Positions 57,935-64,000 of a stretch of 64,000 nt of DNA are shown here, in pieces. A model generated the notes under the pieces. That model was given only the letters and a program-made list of their open reading frames with translations, ran no database searches and was not told the DNA's origin. Position numbers and translations under genes: made by a program. The first letter of the stretch is position 1. Each line of letters opens with the position of its first letter. The stretch is from positions 5,890,001 to 5,954,000 of the forward strand of contig OZ244980.1 in the NCBI GenBank assembly GCA_965223035.1, written 5' to 3'. The DNA comes from CAMDPA01 sp965223035. GTDB taxonomy: Bacteria; Pseudomonadota; Alphaproteobacteria; Rhizobiales; Hyphomicrobiaceae.

Positions 57935-58921
57935 TCAGATCCCCACGGTGTTCATTTGTCCGGCCGGATACCGGGTCCCGGCAACGGCGGAGGCATCGAT
58001 GGCCGTCGACAACCGATCAAGCTCCGCCTTGTCGATCCTGAGCTCGGCCGCCGCCAGGTTCTCTGCCAGCCGCGCCGGATTGGAGGTTCCAGGGATCGGC
58101 ACAATGTCCTCGCCGCGGGACAACAACCAGGCCAACGCGATCTGCGCCGGCGTGGCAGCATGGGCCGCCGCCAGCTGTTTGACCGGTTGCACGAGCTTGA
58201 CGTTGTTGGCCAGGTTGTCGGCCGCGAAGCGGGGATGCTCCAGCCGCCGATCATGCTCGGCCAGATCCTGTTGGCTACCGATGGTGCCGGTCAAGGTGCC
58301 GCGGCCAAGCGGCGAATAGGCAACGAAGCCAACGCCCAGCTCCCGGCAGGTCGGCAGGATGTCCGGTTCCACATCGCGGGTGAACAGGGAGTACTCGGTC
58401 TGTAGTGCCGTGATCGGATAGACCGCGTGCGCCCGGCGCAGCGTCTTGGCTGATGCTTCAGAAACACCGAGGTAGCGGACCTTCCCCTGCTCGATCAAGC
58501 GGACCATGGCGCCGATCGTGTCCTCGATGGGGACATCCGGATCGATACGGTGCTGATAATAAAGGTCGATCACGTCGACGCCGAGCCGCCGTAAGCTCCT
58601 CTCGCACGACTCAATCACGAACTCCGGCCGGCCATCGGCGCCGGGCTTACCGTCAGGCTTGCGCACGTTGCCGAACTTCGTGGCCAGGATCACCTGGTCG
58701 CGTTTGCCCTTGATGGCGGCGCCGATGAACTCCTCATTCTTGCCGGCGGCATAGGCATCCGACGAATCCAAAAACGCGCAGCCCAGCTCCACGGCACGGG
58801 CCAACGTGGCCGTTGCGGAGGCCGGATCAGGCGTGCCGTAAAGCGGCGTCAAGGCCATGCAGCCGAACCCGACGGATGGCACGGTCAATGGCTTGGCTTT
58901 GCCGAGTGTTCGCGTTTGCAT
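57935..58921 (-). CDS. aldo/keto reductase
   Basis: A 328-residue cytosolic NADPH-dependent oxidoreductase of the aldo/keto reductase superfamily (AKR13-like by its start, PSVGFGCMALTPLYG). The catalytic tetrad appears as Asp and Tyr in FLDSSDAYAAGKNEEFIG, Lys in VILATKFGNV and His in DLYYQHRIDP. VRYLGVSEASAKTLRRAHAVYPITALQTEYSLFTRDVE and the C-terminal cofactor loop PIPGTSNPARLAENL are typical. The substrate is unknown. It stands alone between the pseudogene and the PQQ dehydrogenase, with composite repeats upstream. Confidence 0.94.
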   Translation of the reverse strand: MQTRTLGKAKPLTVPSVGFGCMALTPLYGTPDPASATATLARAVELGCAFLDSSDAYAAGKNEEFIGAAIKGKRDQVILATKFGNVRKPDGKPGADGRPEFVIESCERSLRRLGVDVIDLYYQHRIDPDVPIEDTIGAMVRLIEQGKVRYLGVSEASAKTLRRAHAVYPITALQTEYSLFTRDVEPDILPTCRELGVGFVAYSPLGRGTLTGTIGSQQDLAEHDRRLEHPRFAADNLANNVKLVQPVKQLAAAHAATPAQIALAWLLSRGEDIVPIPGTSNPARLAENLAAAELRIDKAELDRLSTAIDASAVAGTRYPAGQMNTVGI

Positions 58922-59244
58922 GGGCCGCCCTCCTCGCTGGCAACGTGTGCTGGTGGTTGTCGGCAGGCTAGATCATCGTGCCTGACATTGGAACCGCAAA
59001 GCCAGTTCCAGTGTTAGGCACAAACATGATCGCTCAAACAGTGGTGAGCAACTTTCTGCCTTTAATCGGGATCGTTCCGATTCCGATTAAAGGCAGGTTG
59101 CTCTAGGGGCAAATGCCGCGTCGGTCCAGTGGTCTGCCGCCGTACTGGCCTGATCGTCAGCGTGAGCGATGGGCAGGATGCGGCTGGCGTTGCAGGCGGC
59201 CGTCATCGGCTTGTTTGGTTTGGACCCACAGCAAAGGTCGCGCC
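58922..59244. other. 323-base gap filled mainly by an RptA composite
   Basis: Apart from the composite repeat at 58968-59106, no gene is seen. Bases 59107-59244 contain a short stretch, gtgagcgatgggcaggatgc, without known likeness. The aldo/keto reductase promoter must be between 58922 and the repeat or inside it. Confidence 0.5.
58968..59106. repeat. RptA composite (two hairpins), best example
   Basis: First hairpin: ctagatcatcgtgcc, stem tgacattggaacc / ggttcc-type arm, ggcacaaacatgatcg. Joint: ctcaaacagtggtgagcaac. Second hairpin: tttctgcctttaatcgg, loop gatcgttccgatt, ccgattaaaggcagg, closing ttgctctag. Outer ends are thus A on the left and B on the right, with an inverted A and inverted B meeting in the middle. 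Confidence 0.9.
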
Positions 59245-60399
59245 CTAATTGGCAGGTGCCAGCCGCAGGATGCGGCCGTCGCCGCTGTCGGTCGCCACAT
59301 AAAGCGCCCCGTCCGGGCCTTGTCTGACATCTCTGATGCGTTCATCGAGCCCGGCTAGCAGCCGTTCCGAAGCCACCACCTGTTCGCCATCCAACACCAG
59401 ACGAGCCAGGTGCCGCCCGGCCAAGGCGCCGACGAATAAGTTGCCCTTCCATTGCGGGATCAGATCGCCGGTGTAAAAGGCCATGCCGGATGGCGCGATC
59501 GATGGATCCCAATAGTACAGCGGCTGCTCGAGCCCGGCTTTTTTGGTGCCCTCTCCAATCCGGGCGCCGGAGTAGTGACGGCCATAGGAAATGGTCGGCC
59601 AGCCATAGTTCCGGCCCTTGAGCGGAATGTTGACTTCGTCGCCGCCACGCGCGCCATGTTCCACTGTCCACAATCTTCCGGTCACGGGATGAATCGCGGC
59701 GGCTTGCGGGTTGCGGTGGCCGACGGACCATATACGCGGCGCCCAGCCGGCCCGCCTGGGATTGTCGGGTTGAACGGATCCGTCCGGACTAACGCGCAAC
59801 ACCTTGCCGATATGATTGCCGGGCCTCTGCGCCTGGGTGCTGGCGCCTCGGTCGCCAACGGTGACGAACAGGCTTCCGTCCGGCGCAAAGGCGAGCCGCG
59901 AACCGAAATGTCGGCTGGTGCGGGAAGCCGGTTGTTGCCGGAAAATCACCTGCACATCGTGCAGCCGACCACCGTTTGGCGTCAGCTGCAATCGGGCACG
60001 GGCCACGCTGGTGGCCTGCCGACCGCCGCCGCGCGGCTCGCTGTAGCTGAAATAAATCTGGTTGCTGGTGGCGAAGTCTGGCGCCAACGCCACGTCGAGC
60101 AGGCCACCTTGCCCGACCGCCGCGACCCGAGGCACGCCCGGCAAGGGCGGCGATAGTGTGCCGTTGGTCGCAACGACGCGCATGCTACCGCCGCGTTCCG
60201 TCACCAGGATCCGACCATCGGGCAAAAATTGAAAGGCCCACGGGTAATCCAATCCCCGGGCGACCGTTTCGGTGTTGACACGCACGGATGATTTTGGCGC
60301 CGGCGCATCGGTTATGACGGCACCGGCCGTCGCCGACGCGAGCGACGCAGAGACCCACACAATTGCGGCGAACCTGACGGTACCTGCAATGGAAGACAT
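59245..60399 (-). CDS. PQQ-dependent aldose sugar dehydrogenase (YliI/Asd family)
   Basis: A periplasmic six-bladed propeller dehydrogenase that oxidises aldoses using soluble PQQ and calcium. From the ATG at 60399 the precursor has 384 residues with a signal peptide (TVRFAAIVWVSASLASATAGA). Typical segments are GLDYPWAFQFLPDGRILVTERGG, GQGGLLDVALAPDF, the conserved SRHFGSRLAFAPDGSLFVTVGDRG, GHRNPQAAAIHPVTGRLWTVEHGARGGDEVN, SGMAFYTGDLIPQWKG and RIRDVRQGPDGALYVATD. The family has a catalytic His in GQGG/RNPQ surroundings, all kept here. PQQ synthesis genes are not in the window, so the cofactor must be made elsewhere or taken up. Confidence 0.92.
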   Translation of the reverse strand: MSSIAGTVRFAAIVWVSASLASATAGAVITDAPAPKSSVRVNTETVARGLDYPWAFQFLPDGRILVTERGGSMRVVATNGTLSPPLPGVPRVAAVGQGGLLDVALAPDFATSNQIYFSYSEPRGGGRQATSVARARLQLTPNGGRLHDVQVIFRQQPASRTSRHFGSRLAFAPDGSLFVTVGDRGASTQAQRPGNHIGKVLRVSPDGSVQPDNPRRAGWAPRIWSVGHRNPQAAAIHPVTGRLWTVEHGARGGDEVNIPLKGRNYGWPTISYGRHYSGARIGEGTKKAGLEQPLYYWDPSIAPSGMAFYTGDLIPQWKGNLFVGALAGRHLARLVLDGEQVVASERLLAGLDERIRDVRQGPDGALYVATDSGDGRILRLAPAN

Positions 60400-60616
60400 C
60401 GAAGTGACCCTTGGCTTGGTTGAAGCAACGACCCACGACCTAGGTGGGGATCGCAAGGGACGCCGTCAAAGGCGTTGCGGCGACCAAATGATCGCGCATC
60501 GAGCGGCCTGTTAGCCGTCGCCGCCGACGCAAAAAATCTTATTGGCAGTCGGTGCAACATGGCGCATGCTGAGTTGTTTGGATCCTCACAAATTATTCAA
60601 GTCATACGGTTATTAA

Positions 60617-61444
60617 ATGGTTGCTCATCGTACACCGCAACCCGGCATGGCAAACCAGCGGCCGATCCGGGTGATCGAGGTGAGGGGCGTGCATGTCGTG
60701 CTGGACTTCGATGTCGCGCGCTTGTTTTCCGTTGATACGCGAAAGCTCAACCAGCAAGTCAACCGCAACAAACCGAGGTTTGGCGACGACTTTGCGTTCC
60801 GATTGACGAAGGACGAAGCCAGGTACCTGAGATCACAAGATGTGATCCCAAGCTCGGATTGGGGCGGCCCCCGATATCCGCCATTTGCGTTCACCGAGCA
60901 TGGCGTTGTCATGGCGGCAACAGTGCTGCGGTCAAAAACGGCGATCGAGGCGGCACACCATATCGTTCGGACCTTTGTCGCGCTGCGGCGCGGCACCGAT
61001 GAGCTGGCCTTCCTGCCGAACAATGACGCGCTCGTGGACAAGGCCGGTGAGGCATCGCCCAGCCATCGGCTTTCGGCCAGGCTCAATGCGGCGCTCGGGC
61101 ACGTCCTGGATGCCATGGTCGATCCAGCAGGCGGGCTGACCGTTCGGGAAGAGGCGAAGGCCGTCGCCGCGGAAGGCATCAAATCCTTGAAAGCTTACCT
61201 CAGGAGGCCCGGCATTAAAAACGATCGGACCCGTGCCGAATTGCGCCAGATTATGGCCGAGGCGGAATCCATCGAGGTGGAAACGGTCCGCAAGCGCACC
61301 GAGAACCAACATCGTCAGCTGGCGTTGTTGGCCAAGAAATTGCGTCTGTTGCTTCAGGCGCAACACTATGCGCAGACCGGCAGTGTGGAGGGACTGCTGG
61401 TGGTGCTGTCGGATTTGGAGGGCAATGGGCACCGGCAAGCCTGA
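60617..61444 (+). CDS. ORF6N domain-containing protein
   Basis: A 275-residue protein with an ORF6N domain (residues about 16-110: IEVRGVHVVLDFDVARLFSV, VNRNKPRFGDDFAFRLTKDE, PPFAFTEHGVVMAATVLRSK), a DNA-binding-related module from phage antirepressors that also occurs in many bacterial chromosomes. The rest is largely helical, with a probable coiled coil from about 215 to 265. The start at 60617 or 60647 (MANQRPIRV) is undecided because neither has a clear ribosome binding site. No phage genes or restriction genes flank it. A regulatory or mobile-element past is possible; function unknown. Confidence 0.85.
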   Translation: MVAHRTPQPGMANQRPIRVIEVRGVHVVLDFDVARLFSVDTRKLNQQVNRNKPRFGDDFAFRLTKDEARYLRSQDVIPSSDWGGPRYPPFAFTEHGVVMAATVLRSKTAIEAAHHIVRTFVALRRGTDELAFLPNNDALVDKAGEASPSHRLSARLNAALGHVLDAMVDPAGGLTVREEAKAVAAEGIKSLKAYLRRPGIKNDRTRAELRQIMAEAESIEVETVRKRTENQHRQLALLAKKLRLLLQAQHYAQTGSVEGLLVVLSDLEGNGHRQA

Positions 61445-61485
61445 GTTGCATTGTGCCATCGCGCCCGCAGCGCGTATAACCAGGC

Positions 61486-62346
61486 ATGACCAGCACCAAC
61501 AGCTCCCACCACCAGCGGCTCGGCTTCGTGAAAATGAACGGGCTCGGAAACGCGATCCTGGTGGTCGACCTGCGAGGCCAGCAGCTGACGCTTGACGCAA
61601 CCCGGGTGCAACGGCTTGCCGCCGATCCGAGAACCAAATTCGATCAGCTGATGGCGCTGCACGATGCACGGACACCTGGAACGGCAGCCTGGGTGCGGAT
61701 TTATAACGCGGACGGCTCAGAGGTCGGAGCTTGTGGCAATGGCATGCGTTGCGTGGCTTGGTTGAGCGCGCGGGCCACCGGGCAGAGCCGGCTGCGCTTT
61801 GAGACCATGGCCGGTGTGTTGGATGCCCGAGTCGAGAGCCAAGCGCGCATTACGGTCGACATGGGCCAACCGCGATTGGGTTGGGACCAGATTCCGCTGC
61901 GTGACGCGTTTCAAGACACCCGCAATATCGAGTTGCAGGTGGGGCCGATCGATCAGCCGATCCTGCATTCGCCCTCGGCGGTCAACGTCGGCAATCCGCA
62001 CGCCGTGTTCTGGGTCGACGACGTCGACGCCTATGACTTGGCGCGACTTGGACCACTGTTGGAAAACCATCCGATGTTTCCCGAGCGGGCCAATGTATCG
62101 CTGGCCGCGGTCCTGTCGCCGACCTCGATCAAGCTGCGCACCTGGGAGCGCGGTGCTGGCCTCACCCGGGCCTGTGGCTCGGCCGCGTGCGCCGCGGCCG
62201 TATGCGGTGCCCGCACCGGCCGGACCGAGCGAACGGTGACGGTGCTGCTGCCGGGCGGACCGTTGGAGATCACATGGACGGCGGCCGACCGGATTTTGAT
62301 GACCGGACCGGTAGAAATCGAGGGCGAAGGGACGATTGACGCCTGA
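61486..62346 (+). CDS. dapF: diaminopimelate epimerase
   Basis: DapF converts LL- to meso-diaminopimelate for lysine and peptidoglycan. The 286-residue product has FVKMNGLGNAILVVD, the first catalytic Cys in EVGACGNGMRCVAWL, VNVGNPHAVFWVDD, and the second catalytic Cys in RACGSAACAAAV. Family length is met. It ends in a perfect 11-bp hairpin without a T-run. The mtaB/ftsY genes that often follow dapF in this class are not found; an Fe-S protein gene follows instead. Confidence 0.96.
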   Translation: MTSTNSSHHQRLGFVKMNGLGNAILVVDLRGQQLTLDATRVQRLAADPRTKFDQLMALHDARTPGTAAWVRIYNADGSEVGACGNGMRCVAWLSARATGQSRLRFETMAGVLDARVESQARITVDMGQPRLGWDQIPLRDAFQDTRNIELQVGPIDQPILHSPSAVNVGNPHAVFWVDDVDAYDLARLGPLLENHPMFPERANVSLAAVLSPTSIKLRTWERGAGLTRACGSAACAAAVCGARTGRTERTVTVLLPGGPLEITWTAADRILMTGPVEIEGEGTIDA

Positions 62347-62367
62347 CCGTCTTGGAGACGGTCAGGC
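62341..62367 (+). other. perfect hairpin spanning the dapF stop codon
   Basis: gcctgaccgtc / gacggtcaggc, 11 base pairs with a ttgga loop. The dapF stop (tga, 62344-62346) is in the left arm. No T-run follows, so it is not a standard intrinsic terminator; it could stabilise the 3' end or help Rho-dependent ending. Confidence 0.6.
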
Positions 62368-62516
62368 CAGTTGAAACTGACCGGTACGGTCCACCTTATC
62401 CCTTGCCGCTGGCTGTGGACACGCTGACGCGACGCCCATAGTCTATTGCGACACCATGCCGGACCGCCCGAAATTCGGTCCCGGCCGACAATTGCCGACG
62501 AAGCTGGAGGTCTTCG

Positions 62517-63443
62517 ATGATCGGTACCAGTTGGATGCGCGAGCAGGGTCTGCGGGATGCGCTGTTGGTCGAGGAGATGCGAAAGCGCGGGTTAGAGCAG
62601 CCGACTTGGGAAGCCAAGCGCACCGGCGAGGCCAAGGCACAAGCCAAGCGCTGGGTGGATCTGACGCCGGAGCGGGATGGCGCGGTGCGTGGGGCGCGGG
62701 TCCCGGTTCCCGATCCATCCGCCATGAACGCCGAGATCAAACGGCTGGCGCGGGAATTGGGCGCCGACGACGTGGGGATGACGGCGCTCAGGCCGGAATT
62801 CATCGAGATGGGCGTTGAGCTACCGCACGACAACGTGATCGCCATCATCTGCTATGAGGACTACGCCAAGGCGGTCGAGAGCCCGGCTGCGGTCGAGATC
62901 GAAGCGATGACGACCTATGCCGAGTGTGCCGAGATCGCCACCAAACTGGCGCATCATATCCGCCAGCACCTGGGCTACGCAGCGGTGGCGCATCACAACG
63001 GCTCGGTGCAGATCCAGGCCATTCCCGTGTTTTATGCCGTCGGCTTCGGCGAATTGGGGCGCAACGGCAGCCTGATCCATCCAGAGTTCGGCTGCAATTT
63101 TCGCCCCGCGTTCGTGACCACGACGCTGCCGCTGGCCTCGGATGCGCCGCGGACGTTCGGGGTGCAGGACTACTGTATGCACTGCAATCTGTGCCGGGCC
63201 AACTGTCCCGGCGACGCCGTCCCCGACGACTACATCATGACCGACGGTGCCAAGCGCTGGCTGACCGACATCGAGAAGTGTTTCCCCTACTCCCGCTTTC
63301 GCGAGACCTACTGCCATATCTGTGTGGATGTCTGCCCCTACATTCACAAGCTCAACGGCGATGCGAATAAGCGAGAGCTGTTCAAGCAGTACATGCGGGT
63401 TCGCAAGGCGGAAGGCTACAAAGCGCCGAAGGGCGATCGCTAG
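62517..63443 (+). CDS. reductive-dehalogenase/QueG-like protein with two 4Fe-4S cluster motifs
   Basis: A 308-residue protein with two parts. Residues about 70-215 look like the corrinoid-binding nitroreductase-type core of reductive dehalogenases and epoxyqueuosine reductase (LARELGADDVGM, IRQHLGYAAVAHHNG, IPVFYAVGFGELGRNGSLIHPE, RPAFVTTTLPL). Residues 220-273 carry CMHCNLCRANCP (Cys220, 223, 226, 230) and then Cys255 with CHICVDVCP (Cys266, 269, 273), the dehalogenase cluster spacing rather than QueG's. There is no twin-arginine signal, so it is probably cytosolic, and it is shorter than classical enzymes (about 450). The start is firm: ctggagg stands six bases before the ATG. Whether it binds cobalamin or dehalogenates anything is unknown. 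Confidence 0.75.
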   Translation: MIGTSWMREQGLRDALLVEEMRKRGLEQPTWEAKRTGEAKAQAKRWVDLTPERDGAVRGARVPVPDPSAMNAEIKRLARELGADDVGMTALRPEFIEMGVELPHDNVIAIICYEDYAKAVESPAAVEIEAMTTYAECAEIATKLAHHIRQHLGYAAVAHHNGSVQIQAIPVFYAVGFGELGRNGSLIHPEFGCNFRPAFVTTTLPLASDAPRTFGVQDYCMHCNLCRANCPGDAVPDDYIMTDGAKRWLTDIEKCFPYSRFRETYCHICVDVCPYIHKLNGDANKRELFKQYMRVRKAEGYKAPKGDR

Positions 63444-63492
63444 ATGTTCGTGGCTTGGGGTTGGAACTGGGAAGGCGGCGCGGGAAAGCGGG

Positions 63493-63573
63493 ATGATCGC
63501 TCTTAAAGTGTAGAGCAACTTTCTGCCTTTAATCGGGATCGTTCCGGTTCCGATTAGAGGCGGGTTGCTCTAG
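63493..63573. repeat. RptA (right part of a composite)
   Basis: gatgatcgctcttaaagtgt, agagcaactttctgcc, stem tttaatcggga / ttccgattaga, gcgggttgctctag. It starts with the inverted-A/inverted-B joint and keeps only the second hairpin, so it appears to be a composite that lost its left half. Confidence 0.85.
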
Positions 63574-63624
63574 CCAACGCTGAGTCGCGCTATGGCAGAG
63601 ACATGATCTGGTGGATACGGCGGC

Positions 63625-64000
63625 ATGCGGTCGTATTGGAATATCGAAACCGCGCCGATTGTGACCCCGGCGGCGTTGACGGCGGTCGCCGAGGCGGCGC
63701 TAAGGCTGCTGGACAACGGGTCCGGTCCGGCCGGCAGCGATGCTGATCCGGGTCCTTCGATCTGGTCGGTCGAGGAAACCAGCTCGACCTCGGTCCCTCT
63801 GGTGGTGACGTGCTCGGGCCCCGGTCTGCCCGCCACCATTCCCGCTGAGATCATTCGCCCCGCCGAGATCGGCAAGCACCTTGGATGGCTGGGCAGCTAT
63901 CGCTTGAAGGTCAAAGCGCCGCTGCTGGTGCTCGACTTATATTGGCGACCGGGCGAGCCGATGCGGATCATGACGCTGGCCGGCGGCGACTGGGAGCAGG
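63625..64000 (+). CDS. unidentified protein, 5' part, running out of the window
   Basis: An open frame from ATG 63625 (MRSYWNIETAPIVTPAALTA) continues without a stop to the window end, at least 125 residues. Codon use and GC pattern look coding. The product seems soluble, with no signal peptide; it contains STSVPLVVTCSGPGLPATIP and the tryptophan-rich LGWLGSYRLKVKAPLLVLDL. I do not recognise the family. The ATG is the first after an in-frame stop at 63604, and its ribosome site is weak. Confidence 0.6.
   Translation, partial: MRSYWNIETAPIVTPAALTAVAEAALRLLDNGSGPAGSDADPGPSIWSVEETSSTSVPLVVTCSGPGLPATIPAEIIRPAEIGKHLGWLGSYRLKVKAPLLVLDLYWRPGEPMRIMTLAGGDWEQ

Noticed and set aside
63570..63875. 101-codon minus-strand frame at the window end
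   Set aside because: The plus strand has a longer uninterrupted frame running out of the window with more coding-like composition.

Overview
The window is about 64 kb of a GC-rich alphaproteobacterial chromosome, probably a member of the Rhodospirillales or a close relative. The evidence is gene order: rsmI-yraN-gshB-comM, envC-ctpA, HIG1-pduO ... etfB-etfA-hbd, secB-dnaQ-coaE-maf, ppsR/hemE-hemJ-rho and rsmB-heparinase-purH are blocks known from this class. A DUF2794 protein, a DUF1674 (SDHAF4-like) protein and a candidate Irr box point the same way. No rRNA, tRNA, CRISPR array, prophage or transposase was seen.

Layout. 1-5 kb: rsmI (cut by the window edge), yraN, a small secreted protein, gshB, comM. 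5-10.7 kb: a Bax inhibitor-1 membrane protein, then the ybbA-ybbP exporter divergent from tesA. 11-12 kb: thpR-phhB. 12-15 kb: envC-ctpA (cell division and envelope proteolysis). 15.4-20.2 kb: HIG1-domain protein, cobalamin adenosyltransferase, rhomboid protease, etfBA and hbd. 20.3-24.4 kb: DUF2794, secB, dnaQ, coaE, maf. 24.5-33.5 kb: a 9 kb accessory block lying inside a normally tight core cluster. It holds a TRAP transporter (dctQMP), an orphan amino-sugar acetyltransferase/aminotransferase pair, and a NitT/TauT-type ABC importer with two different permeases. 33.7-38.1 kb: ppsR, hemE, hemJ, rho. 38.4-46 kb: acs, a DUF1761 protein, an EVE protein, galU, galE, an FAH-family enzyme, trxB. 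46.4-49.2 kb: a ferric-iron importer (fbpBC) behind a candidate Irr box. 49.4-57 kb: extensin-like protein, DUF1674, htpX, rsmB, a heparinase-fold protein, purH. 57-64 kb: a decayed FAD oxidoreductase, an aldo/keto reductase, a PQQ sugar dehydrogenase, an ORF6N protein, dapF, a reductive-dehalogenase-like Fe-S protein and the start of an unidentified gene.

The most unusual signal is in the spaces between genes. A family of roughly 60 bp palindromic hairpins (called RptA here) recurs at least 13 times. It has two distinguishable ends, one reading ctagatcatcgcgcc and the other ctagagcaacctgcc. Some copies are about 140 bp composites of two hairpins. In five genes the TAG stop codon lies inside an RptA end. 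A second, longer palindromic family (RptB, about 100-130 bp) often sits beside it. Separately, six intergenic sites carry perfect or near-perfect tandem duplications of 11-18 bp, always shortly upstream of a start codon; the largest is seven 16-bp units directly before the ybbA ribosome binding site.

Functions are assigned from recognised family motifs. Start codons were chosen by ribosome binding sites and family length. Gene-order statements rest on general knowledge of alphaproteobacterial genomes, not on a search.
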